Below, piece after piece: positions 1 through 10,232 of a stretch of 64,000 nt of DNA. The stretch comes from Micropterix aruncella (taxonomy: Eukaryota > Arthropoda > Insecta > Lepidoptera > Micropterigidae), in assembly GCA_944548615.1 (NCBI GenBank), contig OX155955.1, positions 6,055,381-6,119,380 on the forward strand, written 5' to 3'. A program made the translations under genes and the position numbers. Numbering within the stretch: position 1 is the first letter of the stretch; each line of letters begins with the position of its first letter. The notes under the pieces are model-generated. The model ran no database searches and was not told the origin of the DNA. It was given only the letters and a program-made list of their open reading frames with translations.

Positions 1-489
1 TCGCGCCCTCACTTCCAATTGTGACCAGATTTCTCCGGTCTCTCGATTGGTTCCGAGTTCGAGGTCGCTACCGCGGTCCTCTCCCTTACGAAGCGGTGAA
101 ACGGAGTGCACCGAATCTTAAGCGGACCAAGGCGTCCTTTGCCCGACTCTGAACCGGGATCGGATGGCCAATGGTCATTTCAAGAGCAGTCGCCGTAAGG
201 TAGACAACTACCCCCGCTCTATAGGAAACAATACAGTTCCCAGACTCCCCCGATTGTTAGTCGGAGAGCACAATCGATTGGCTTGCGCCGCTCGGTGCGC
301 AGACCGTCCAGGAGCGCCAGAGGATTGATTCCCAGGGGAGACTGGTTGACCCAGTGTCCTACCCAGGCTCGCACCCCATGCGTGGAGGCCATCGGATGGG
401 TGTTGACCCGTGAGTGTGACCGACCCTGAACAGAATGGGTCTTCGTGGCCAACTCAGCAAGGGCCCATTAGCTCCCCAGCAAGGGCCCA
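1..489 (-). repeat. Family A structured repeat, copy A1
   Basis: This is a reverse-complement copy of a GC-rich interspersed repeat found about ten times in the window (called family A here). Read on the minus strand it carries three potential hairpins: CCTTACG with CGTAAGG, CCCGG with a CGGG partner, and CCAAT with ATTGG enclosing GACC/GGTC. The window edge cuts off its 3' end. The plus-strand copy A2 follows directly, so the two lie head to head near 435-490, where the GGGCCCAT motif occurs twice. I see no coding sequence; short open frames here are by-products of the GC-rich sequence. I do not recognise the family by name. Confidence 0.75.
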
Positions 490-1712
490 TAACTCTGACT
501 AACAGTCGGGGGAGTCTGGAAGCAGTACTGTTTCCTATAGAGCGGGGGTGGTTGCGGACCTTACGGCGACTGCTCTTTTTTTTTTTTTTTATTTATGTAA
601 AAAACAGTCATAAACAAATGTTTTTACAAATACACTTAAACAAATAGACCTACATTACCATTAATTTTAACAAAACTTGTAAATGTAGCCACAACAATGT
701 AAATGTCTAGTCGGATCGAACTGTTTTCATTTAGTACGAGTACCTAAATTATTGGCTGTAAACTAAAACTAATGCAACAACAAATCACTCAATTGTTTCC
801 TAAAAGTAATTAATGACACTGAGAATATATCTATGTCGTTCAAAACTTTATTATAACACATGCAAGAGCGTCTGAAGAAGGTATTTATTGCGTAGTTTGA
901 ATGAAAAGAGGGAATATAGAAAGTATCTTTTGAACGTGAGGAGGAAGACCGCGGGATTTTAAAAAGATTTTTTTCCATAAAGTGGTGCAGAGTTGATGTG
1001 GTTATGAATAATTTTATATAAGAAAATGCTGTCTAAGAATTTTCGTCTTGAATACAGAAAATGCATTTTGTGTGTTGTTACTCTCTCTGCGTAATCGGTG
1101 CAGAGGCTACCTGTCCGAAAGTCCAATGATTTTAAACATTTCTTTTGTACCCTCTCAATCCTATCTACGTGAACAGCATACTGGGGACTCCAAACTACAC
1201 TTCCGAATTCTAGGACACTACGAACAAATGCATTGTAGAGTATTTTAATGGTGTTGCCTCTGGCAAAAGGTTTACTTACGCGCAGAATCAGTCCGAGTTG
1301 TTTAAAGGCCTTAGCTACGATCTTATCAATGTGAAGGTTAAAGTGCTCTTGAAATGACCATCGGCTACCCGATCCTGGGTGAATAGCCGGGCAAAGGACG
1401 CTGTGGTCCGCGATAGATTCGGTAAACACAGTTTCACCGCTTCGTAAGGGAGAGGACCGCGCAAGCGACCTCGAACTCGCAACCAATCGAGAGACTGGAG
1501 TAATCTGGTCACAATTGGAAGTAAGGGCGTGAGTGTAGGCCCGCCGGGTAACACTCCTGGCTATCTCGCGGTTAAGGCGTTGGCCTCTTACGGGTTTGTG
1601 GCGGAGCTAGACGGTGGACTGTTTTGTCCAAGTCATCTGCGCTCAGTCCAGGGAGATCGACTAATCGTTAAAACTTCCTGAGGTGACGGGCTCGCCCGCT
1701 GTAGTCGACAAC
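490..1712 (+). repeat. Family A copy A2, split by a LINE
   Basis: The copy runs 490-577 and resumes at 1344-1712. The break falls in the segment after the ACGGCGACTGCTCTT motif and is filled by a minus-strand LINE flanked by the 7-bp duplication TGCTCTT (571-577 and 1344-1350). The 3' end has the family's usual terminal motif, GGTGACGGGCTCGCCCG followed by a GTAGTCGACA-like end at about 1682-1710. Joining the two parts gives a continuous family A sequence, so the LINE arrived later. Confidence 0.75.
578..1343 (-). mobile_element. 5'-truncated Jockey/CR1-like LINE fragment
   Basis: Read on the minus strand, 1343-959 encodes the C-terminal end of a non-LTR reverse transcriptase. The residues include LYNAFVRSVLEFGSVVW and, a little later, RIERVQKK, the pattern that follows the reverse transcriptase domain in Jockey/CR1-type LINEs. 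A stop at 959 is followed by an AT-rich 3' UTR and an A-tail, seen as a T-run at about 576-590 on the plus strand. The element is truncated at its 5' end inside the pol frame, and a 7-bp duplication, TGCTCTT, flanks it. Truncation, A-tail and duplication together are what target-primed reverse transcription leaves. The clade is an inference from motif style. Confidence 0.8.
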
Positions 1713-1719
1713 CCTAGTT

Positions 1720-1815
1720 AGTCGGCGTAGTAATGCACAACCGATTGGCTGACGCCGCACGGTGCACAAACCGTCCAGAAGCTCCCGAAGGTTGACTCCT
1801 TGGAAAGACTGGTCC
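1720..1815 (-). repeat. Short reversed family A fragment
   Basis: About 95 bp matching the 5'-central segment of family A in reverse orientation (GATTGGCTGACGCCGCAC and GGTTGACTCC motifs) lies just after the 3' end of copy A2. The same reversed fragment follows copy A7 at 52324-52410, where a 10-bp direct duplication flanks it. No clear duplication is seen here. Confidence 0.6.
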
Positions 1816-2401
1816 ATTATCGCCCATTAGACTAACACACAGACAGACTTTCATCTGAATGTGATCTCAGTTGTTTCAGAGCGGCTCAAAACGAATATTT
1901 TCACGCGCGTTCACAACACTCCCTCCTCGTTGGTTAATGGGCAGGGAAAGTAAAAATACAATTAATAATAAGTGTCAAAGTTTGACCCTAATATTTGGCG
2001 GCCATTTGGAAAAGTGGCAGCAAATATTCAAATTGGCGCTTTTAGCACCAATCTGCGGAATTACTGTCTGCATATTTTGATAATTGTCTTATTTTGATAA
2101 TTATCCACATTTTTTCTTGTTTATTCATCGAAAATAGTGCCGAATATAATTGGCCATTCCTCTTGCGAACAGCGTCGCAGCGCAGCACAATCTCTTTCGA
2201 GCTAACTTCACGCTCCAGTTCTGGCATATTACCCACTACTCCACTTACGAAGACATGTAGTCTCCGCGCTCCGCGCTGGCTATGACCAAATGCAGTTCCG
2301 CCCGGGCCAAGTTTGTATTACAGCGGGCCATGAATAATTCGAGATAGGCTCACGAGTAGCTACGAGTTAGCAAACAGCTGCAATTTATAATAGGTGCTGT
2401 G
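1816..2401. other. No gene recognised
   Basis: AT-rich sequence with a moderately GC-rich patch at 2170-2300. The frames on the two strands here overlap and mirror each other, and none resembles a known family. Confidence 0.5.
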
Positions 2402-2923
2402 TTAACTAATGATTGTCGAGTTGTTTTGTATGGGAGGGGATAGAATATGTGTCGAGGTGCCCGATTGTGTGTCAGTTATGAAACGCAACAGGCTTTTGGC
2501 GCCAGATTGTTTTACCTCCTCAGATTGGTGGTAACCACCCAAGTGGGTGTATCTTTTACGCATCAGCGGGCCACACTCGCACATGAGGTGCAGGGGAGTT
2601 TCCTCGGCCCCTTGGCAGAACCTGCACATTTTTGTGTCTTGGAGCTTGAGGTTGTACATGTGTTTGTTAAGGCCACAATGCCCCTTGAGCGCCCTCACCA
2701 GTATGCGTAGATTGTTCCTATTTAGCGATAAGTCCTCACAGGCCGTCTTAGGGTCGTAAGCCTTAATTAGCGGTTTGGATTGGTTCAACCCTGGCGTGTT
2801 GTTCCAGTGGTTGACGGATTGTTCTAAACATATTTGTGTGAGCATTAGGTTTGCAAGGCTTTTTGGTACGCCACAGCAATGTTCAGGGCCGTATAACGTT
2901 CCCTTTGCTCCAGTCTTCGACAA
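2402..2923 (-). pseudogene. R1/Jockey-like LINE pol C-terminus, 5'-truncated
   Basis: The open frame of about 170 codons matches the region that follows the RNase H domain in R1/Jockey-type non-LTR retrotransposons. It has a SLNRNNLRILVRALKGHC block, then a zinc-knuckle-like CRFC...H...CEC pattern, then a basic RKR and a conserved YLG-like tail (here THLGGYH). Only this C-terminal piece remains; endonuclease and reverse transcriptase domains are missing, so the fragment cannot move itself. The 5' edge lies next to a perfect hairpin at 2938-2982. I saw no A-tail on the 3' side (below 2402). Family membership is inferred from the motif pattern. Confidence 0.75.
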
Positions 2924-2937
2924 AGGTTAGTAATACC

Positions 2938-2982
2938 AATCTAATACCATATACAATCATTTATTGTATATGGTATTAGATT
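2938..2982. repeat. Perfect 20-bp inverted repeat (hairpin)
   Basis: Two 20-bp arms (AATCTAATACCATATACAAT and its exact complement) surround a 5-base loop, CATTT. It sits directly beside the truncated end of the LINE fragment to the left. It could be the tip of a small foldback element or a by-product of repair at the insertion. No function can be read from it. Confidence 0.8.
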
Positions 2983-3195
2983 GCTCAACTCCATAGTACG
3001 ATTCGGCAACCCTTCTGTTCCGGCGAAATGCAAGTGGCGCTGATAGCATTGACGGCGAACTAATAACAATTTATAAGATTCTATAATAACATTAATATGA
3101 ATGTTTTTTTTATAAAGGACTCATTGATTATAAAAACCAAATATTATAAGAATAGATAACAATAATAATATTCAATAATTAGTGCCATATATCGC

Positions 3196-3709
3196 ATTTT
3201 ACTTATATTCCTCTACGATAGCGCCTAAACGCTTCATCCGATTGAGCTGAAAATTCGGCAAAATCATGGTAGTTGAAAATATTGTATTTGAAATCGGTCC
3301 ACCAGAGGGCGCGCTAGTCATACGTCAATATCGAAATATTGCTGTTAGAGGCTTGAAATTCGGTACACAGGTGCCTTGTTGGGCCGATGTCACATTCTGA
3401 AATTTTCGTTGGAATTTGTCATATACAAGCGACACAAATAATATTCAAAGCCCGCCATATAATAATTAAATAGTAATTCCCTTAAAAGCGGCAACGCTTG
3501 CGATGCGTGGATAGTTCCAAATTAGAATTCGAAGGCTCACGGCGACCTGCGTTTGCAATTTGATTTTTAAGTTGAATGAGATGACGCGCGTTTGAATTTT
3601 AATTGGCTGCATGTTTATTGCGCTCATCGACTTTATTTATGAAATAATTATTCAGATAATATAATTCCCTGGCTACTTTCCGGGAAAGTCTTGGGGGGGG
3701 GGGGGGGGG
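3196..3709 (+). repeat. Family C interspersed repeat with 17-G run
   Basis: This is one of four copies of a repeat marked by the phrases GATAGCGCC..AACGCTTCATCC and GATTGAGCTGAAATT. The others are at 18531, 24350 and 29493. This copy lacks the first part of the family. Its 3' end (GGCTACTTTCCGGGAAAGTC) runs into 17 consecutive G at 3693-3709, where the other copies read TTGGGGTGACACAACC or similar, so the G-run probably arose by slippage on the four Gs. No coding sequence is evident. I do not recognise the family by name. Confidence 0.65.
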
Positions 3710-4404
3710 AGATAGGTACTAAAGCCATTTTGTCGTTTGTTCTCAAACGAATCGAAGCATGAAACGATTTTAGGAAGAAAGATCATAACCTGCCCTTAAA
3801 TGAAGAGAGAAGAAAACTTGTGACGGGAAAAAACGATCAATGTCCACGGGTGACGAAGGACTTTGATAGTTATTTCCCTTCACGTCCACAGGTGGGGTAC
3901 CTCAATGACCTTAATGCTGAGAAGAAACTGTGATGGGAAATACTGATAAATGCCAATGTCTTGGCCACGTGTTCGCTTTTTTAAAAATGGTATTACCATA
4001 AATTTTGAAACAGTCGACATCGATCGTTTATTTCCGTAATCCTCCATGAGCATATCACGACTTCATTCGCTCGTACATACTTAGAAACAATGATTGTCCG
4101 TCGCTTTAATAATAATTTTACAATAAAATTATCTCTATTGCGAGGACTAAATACTGTGCCAACAGTATTGTTTCTCGTTTGTTTTACACGTTCATTGCCA
4201 AACTGAAAATTTGAATTTCGTTTGAAGGCCAAAGTTATTTTTTCTTTATAGAAATTGGTTAGCGATGACCACGCGATTGGTGAAGGACGGCACTGAAGGA
4301 CGCGACTGGATTGGTGAAGGACGGCAACACGCGAAATCGCGTGAACGGCAATGAATGTTTTAAAAGACATGGATATACTAGTATTTAGATACAAAGAAAT
4401 GGAT
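3710..4404. other. No gene recognised
   Basis: Non-coding sequence. A short direct repeat, GATTGGTGAAGGACGGCA, occurs at about 4274-4291 and again at about 4310-4327. The long minus-strand frames over this stretch run into the opposite-strand LINE remnant and show no family resemblance. Confidence 0.5.
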
Positions 4405-5074
4405 ACACCCACAAATCTCGATTGAGCAAGCTGGTTTCGTAAGAGGACGAGGCACACGTGAGCAAATCTTCAATATTCGCCAACTTATAGAGAAATGCAG
4501 GGAGTTTAATATTCCAATGGCTCTCTGTTTCATCGTCTATGCCAAAGCTTTTGATTGCGTGGACTGAGGGAAGATGTTTGAGGTTATGCGCGATATAGAG
4601 ATCCCAAACCACCTTATATTCCTCATACGAAGTATGTACATGGAAGGCGCCTCGAGAGTAAAGTTGGACGATGAGCTTTCGAATTCCTTCAAAACAGAGA
4701 GAGGCGTCAGACAAGGGTCCATCTAATCTCCGAAACTCTTCAATTGGATCGGCGAACATATAATGAGAAAAGTCCTAGACGAATGGGAGGGTGGAATTCG
4801 CATTGGAGGGCTCAGGATCAATAACCTAAGATTCGCCGACGACACTACCGGTCATGTTGCCAGGAGAACTCCAGAGAATCTGGAGAAAATGCTTTCCGGC
4901 GGTCAAGTGGAGGGAAGAAGAAGCAGAGGCAGATCACCGGCCAGATGGAACGACCTCATCAAAGAAGTTGCAAAAGGGTCAATACAGTCGAAGTGGAGGA
5001 GCCTCGTAGGCAAACTGTTGTCTAGTGGCCACGATCCTCAGTAATGAGGGAACGACGCAGAAGAAGAAGAAGAC
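4405..5074 (+). pseudogene. RTE-like LINE reverse transcriptase remnant
   Basis: The plus strand reads as a reverse transcriptase core. A QAGFVRGRGTREQIFNIRQL block is followed by a decayed YAKAFDCVD motif (the F-I-D-Y-S-K-A-F-D box), an RGVRQGS motif and a FADD catalytic box at 4832-4843. In-frame stops occur at 4565-4567 (TGA) and 4726-4728 (TAA). After the FADD box the sequence skips to the C-terminal RGRSPARWNDLIKE motif and stops at about 5042, so a large internal deletion removed the thumb region. A GAAGAAGAAGAAG tail at 5059-5073 resembles the short-repeat 3' ends of RTE-type LINEs. It is not functional. Confidence 0.8.
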
Positions 5075-5951
5075 ACTAGTATTTTCGCCCAGAAGCGTCG
5101 TTTGTTGATCTAATAATTTCCTCTAGCAGTCAGGCTTTTTGTGCCGTCGCCGTCCCCATTCAGACTGGAGACAGGCCATAGAAGTGGCGCGTCTCGATCC
5201 TCAGCACTTAGCATAAATGTGTATATGTCGTCGCGACTTCGCCCTGCATTATTGTTATTTTAATTTTCCTTCCTAACCGGGGCGGGCGCCGCTCTGCAGG
5301 GCGATTTTGTAACTTTAGCGTTCTCAATTGGTTTCGCTATCGCGCTGATTTAGCGAACTATAACTGGCGGCCGATTTTATAACTTCGTTTTCACATCGAA
5401 ATGACGTCACTATCCGAACCGAAACGAAAAAGCGAAACGTCTTTTTAATGAATGAGGATGACGTTTTTCTTCTATGATCTATGCGCGAAACGTCAATTTT
5501 ATGAATGATTTGACGTCTCTCTTCTATAATCTCTGCGCGCAGCCGTTTTCGTGCGATTTTGTAATTTTTATTCGAAACGTCCTTCCCAATTTCGCTTCGC
5601 TAACTTTGGTTTCGTTTCGCTAACTTTTCGGCAGCTTTAAAGGTAACGTAAACTTTTGTATCTTTCGTATTTGATTACTTAAAAATCACAAATATGAGTA
5701 ATTATGTGTTTTGTGACGAAAGCTTTTACTATAAACATCTAGGTACTTGTGATATCAACTCAAACTACAAAGTTACATATATTTTTTTGATATATACTCA
5801 CATTTATTGATACTTACGTTCGAAATCTACAAAGTTTTGACTTACAGTGACTTGTTACATACTTCGATGTAGATAATGAAATATGATTTAACATATTCTG
5901 AATACTATATATTCTAATTCTGAATACTTTATTGCCTAAGTACAATAATGT

Positions 5952-7900
5952 ATGTTTATTCCAGAGATGGATCCATATTTTAGGATAAGGATAGCGATGA
6001 TGGTGGCAGAGGAAGAACGGCGAGAACGACGAGCAAGCTGGAGAGCTCGAATGAGGATGCTTAGGGATGCATTTGATCCTCTCGAAATTCCTAATAATGT
6101 TTTTGTTGGGAGTTACAGAGTTTCAAAGGACATCTTTAGGTATCTTTGTGAACAGTTGACTCCTCTGCTTAATGCTGGTATCAGAAATACTAGGATATCC
6201 CCACAACTAAAAGTGAGTACCTGCCCATACTATAAAAAAACATATATTGAAGGTTTTTAGTTACTAAGATGTTGGTGAGTACCTGTTGAAGCTACCTTTC
6301 GAACGAGGTCGAATGTTTCGGAGACTGGCTCCTTTTTCAGCGGCGAGCAGTTATCTTTTTGTATATATATATATATTTATATTTCAGATTCTAACAGCAT
6401 TACATTTCTACGCCCATGGGTCATACCAAAAAGGCCTTGGCCTAAACATGATGGCACCGCTTTCACAAGCTGAGGTCAGCAAGTCGGTGAAAGAAGTGAC
6501 CATTGCGCTAAACGGGGCTTTATTCAAACAACACGTGCGGTTTCCGTCGACCAGACAGGAAAGGAACGTTGTGAGAGCAAGGTGAGGGGTACCAATAAAA
6601 ACGGGAATAGGATGTAGGTATTTGTGATCACTAACTGTTTTGTCGTTTACAGATTCTACGAGTTGTTCCATTTCCCTGGAGTTATAGGATGTGTGGACGG
6701 CACTCATGTTGCAATTGTGCGTCCGAGGGATAATGAAGAACAATATTTTAATCGTAAGGGTTATCACTCAAAAAATGTTCAAATTGTGAGTATAGTAGAT
6801 ATTTATTTAATGGTTCTAACAAGTAAATCACCAAAGAGGTACAGACTGCTGTTAGCGTACCTATGATTAAATGAACATTTTAAATAGTAAAATAACACAA
6901 TGTGCCATAATCATAGCAAAAAAACACAATTAAAATAAAGCAAATAGTAAAATAACACAAATAGGAAAATAAATACATTTTATAATTCACATATTATAAG
7001 TATTTATTTTACTTACAAAACACCATCTCCTGGCTGGGTTTATCGCATGCCTTTAAAAATCGACGTCAACGAGTTGTACGTCAAATCGATGTAGGACAAC
7101 AAAAAGATGGTGTCACCATCTCTATTGTCCTACATCGACTTGGTGTAAGACTTGTTTACAGTGCTTTTTGAGGTGACAACCAGCTAGGATACAGCCTAAT
7201 AAGTATATTAACATTTATAACTAATGAAATAAATTTGTTAATTAATAAATTAAGTGTTTCTTTTTTTTTGGCAGGTATGTGATGGAGATTTAAAAATCCT
7301 GGCGATCTGCAGCAAGTATGGTGGTGCATCTCACGACTCCCACATTTGGAGAATGTCTGCTGTCGGGAGATATGTAGAAAATCTGCATCGTAACCATGGA
7401 GAATCTGGCTTTCTGCTCGGTAGCCTAACATGTTGCAAACATATTTCATATAGCCTGAAACAAATACAAAAATAATCATTTAATAACAACTTTTAGGAGA
7501 CTCGGGATACGCTCTAAGGACATGGATGATGGTGCCAATACTAGATCCCGCTGAAGGCTCTCCAGAGGAAACCTTTAACCGTTTCCACATACGCACCAGA
7601 AACTGCGTTGAACGGTGCATAGGTGTATTGAAAGCACGCTGGAGATGCCTTTTAGTGCACCGGGTATTGCATTATCATCCTGCAATGGCAGGAAAAATAA
7701 TCAACGCCTGTGCGGTCCTACATAACATTGCATTGGCTGCAAGACTGCCTGCTCCTGAGCCCATCGAGGAAATTCACAGGCAATCCGAGATAAGCCGTCA
7801 AATCCACGTTGCCATAAGGGAATCCCAGCGGAATGGCCATGAATTGAACGCCGCAAGGCGTTTACGTAATCAAGTTATGGTCCGACTTGTTAGGGACTAA
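5952..7900 (+). CDS. Harbinger (HARBI1-like) transposase, five exons
   Basis: The gene encodes a DDE-type nuclease that would cut and join Harbinger DNA in the nucleus. I read five exons, 5952-6212, 6388-6581, 6653-6785, 7275-7419 and 7497-7900, with GT-AG introns and matching phases, giving about 378 residues with no internal stop. Typical HARBI1 features appear in order: a basic N-terminus with a [16 protein letters not shown] helix, [15 protein letters not shown] (first Asp), an ASHDSHIW motif (second Asp), GDSGYAL, and [18 protein letters not shown] with the candidate catalytic Glu. A later start at 5967 (MDPYF) is possible because TTTATTCCAG just upstream resembles an acceptor, which would imply an upstream non-coding exon. 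The third intron holds a hairpin at 7083-7141. The intact frame suggests a fairly young copy. Confidence 0.88.
7083..7141. repeat. Hairpin inside the third transposase intron
   Basis: The arms AAATCGATGTAGGACAA and its near-complement TTGTCCTACATCGACTT enclose a second stem, GATGGTG/CACCATC. It is probably the core of a small foldback element that landed in the intron. Splice sites are far from it, so it need not affect splicing. Confidence 0.7.
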
Positions 7901-8999
7901 TTATAAATAATACATAGCTAAAAAAATATTGTATATAATTGTTGTAGGCGGTTTGTCTCTTGTGTTTAATATATATTTTTTTGTTTTATACTTACATTTT
8001 TATTATTCTTTTTTTTTTGACAGCTTCATGTCCCTGAGTTGCGCTGAAATTTTATTTGCAACTGTCAGAACTTCCCTTTGCAGCTCTAAGGAGTTTTCTT
8101 GAAACTGCTTATCTCTTTCCTCCTTACTTTTTAAAAGAGCCATCTTTTCCTTTTTTAAGTTAAGCAGCTCTCTTTGAATGCTAAGCGACTCCAAACTTTG
8201 TTCGTTTAGGCTTTGGACATCTGTAAAAAATATATATAAATAAGTCATATTATTTTGTGTACATTTTCGATTGAGCGGGTTACATAATGTAAGATTGCCT
8301 ACGTCAAGGCAAATAGGTGAAACCCTTTGCATTTTATATTGTATTTTATTAATAATACAAATTTATACTTAGTGAACTTCTACCTATACTACATAACAGT
8401 ATAAACATAGTTATAATTATTTTATTAATAATGCTGCTTACAAAATATAAATACGTTTTTCTTATGATCGCTAGATTTAAATAGTATTGAGTAATTTGAT
8501 AATGGTAATTTAAAACTTTCCTAACTGTATGCAATAAAGAATTAAATAGCAAATAATTGTTCTACTTTTACTGGAAAGGTTAATAATCGTAAACAAATGA
8601 ACTGAGATGCGTTGTGGTAACCGTATCATGCATTGTAATAATCCACATTGCAAACTATTTTCTACCTAAGTGTACACTCTTAATGAAAAAACTTGACTTA
8701 CCGACTACCGTCCGTCTAGTTGCTCCTGTAGTTGGAGCAGCGATAACACTCGGTGGTACCGCTACTGTTCTGCTCGGTCCCGGAACTGCAGATGGTATCT
8801 CTACCGTCCTACTGGGTCCTGCAACCGCAGGAATACCTCGACGCTTTCCGGGGGTTGCACTGAATCGTAACTCGGTGCAGAGATCGGCAGCAGTACTGGT
8901 TCATCCTGGTCCATCGCCATGTCGATATAATCAATTTCAACATCGATTTCCTATTGATAAATATATTTTTCAATAAACTTAAACGCATACTATTGGCTA

Positions 9000-9196
9000 T
9001 GAAATCGAAGACTATCGCGGTTGTTTGACATTATAAATAGGATTAAAACGAATTTACCGCGTGAAATTTGTAGCACCCGACGTTTCGGTGACGTTGCAGC
9101 CGCCGTTGTCTAGGGTAGACATCCGCGGCTGCAACGTCACCGAAACGTCGGGTGCTACAAATTTCAAGCGGTAAATTTGTTTTTATCCTACTTATA
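9000..9196. repeat. Hairpin (foldback) element with 13-bp target duplication
   Basis: Two arms of about 70 bp containing CCCGACGTTTCGGTGACGTT and its complement surround a short centre. The 13-bp direct repeat ATACTATTGGCTA flanks the unit (8987-8999 and 9197-9209). It starts with the TGAAATCGAAGACTATCGC motif shared by a second full copy at 44901-45110 and a truncated one at 31371. It sits in the intron between exons 2 and 3 of the Myb-like gene. No coding sequence is present. Confidence 0.8.
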
Positions 9197-9857
9197 ATAC
9201 TATTGGCTAGTTTCCAAAATTAGTATATTATATTGGAGAAAAAAAAGTTACAAAATATGTTACAACAATTATAAATTTTCAAATAAGGTCTAAGTAAAGT
9301 TAAATTAAATATTGCTGATGGTCCTGATGGTTGCCAATATCCAGGACAAGTTATATTAAGGATAGTGTGACGGTCGCGCAGTCGATCGATAAAAATAGGA
9401 CGATTTGCCAAATGATACATCAACTTGTTTTTGGTCATGCGCTTTTGATGTGAGCAGCATGGTGTAAGAAGAACTATGACTATTCATATATTAATTTATT
9501 TATACCGGCATGGTTTCTGCGTTGCCATCCATGTCTCCTTCGACACTTTCTCTACCCACGTATTCGGACACCCTCTGTTCCATCGCCGATAGTGGTTTTT
9601 GCTTCGATGGACCACCTCCCGTCTGCCTGGCAGCATTGGCATTTGTAGACAATTTTTTTTTGACATGGAATTTCCAGTCGGACCATGTCTGAAAAAGATA
9701 ATATATGGTATTAATAATCTGATGTCGTTTCCTTGCATTGACATATTGGCTATTTGTTTGCATCGGCAGAGAGCTCTAAGATTGAAAAAAACCACCAATC
9801 TAGAGAAAACAGTAGAGACAGTGCTGGCACTCAATGCCCTAGACAGTCATACTCTTA

Positions 9858-10232
9858 GGCTAAGCGCGCACTGCGATGCGGTACGATTTTTACACCGAAT
9901 GAGAAAAACACCGCATTTTGGCGCTCCGCACACTGCGTTTTGGTTCCAGCACTGGGCTGGCAGCACTGAAAAACATTTTTTCTTCAGAAACTAAAAAATT
10001 ATGTTCAATAATCCAAATATATTTTTTATATATTTTGTAATAAATCATTTCCAAGATAACGTTTCATTTTATTTCATTAAATGAACCATAAAGAGAAAGC
10101 AGCGATAGCAACGTCTAGTATTTTCCTCGGCTTTTATCTTCCGGCCCAACTTTTTTTCTGTAGTGTAGTTCATGGTTGTCTATAGTCCACAAATTCTCCG
10201 GAAAGAAAACGCATCGCAGTGCGCGGTCAGCC
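9858..10232. mobile_element. Nested MITE with TTA target duplication
   Basis: Inverted ends containing GCGCACTGCGATGCG lie next to TTA on both sides (9855-9857 and 10233-10235). A TWA target duplication suggests a non-autonomous PIF/Harbinger-type element. It lies inside the first intron of the minus-strand Myb-like gene, so it inserted into the larger Harbinger. There is no open frame of note. Confidence 0.75.

Noticed and set aside
3993..4759. Overlapping minus-strand frames of 154 and 124 codons
   Set aside because: They run antisense to the LINE reverse transcriptase remnant and into non-coding sequence; they are shadows.
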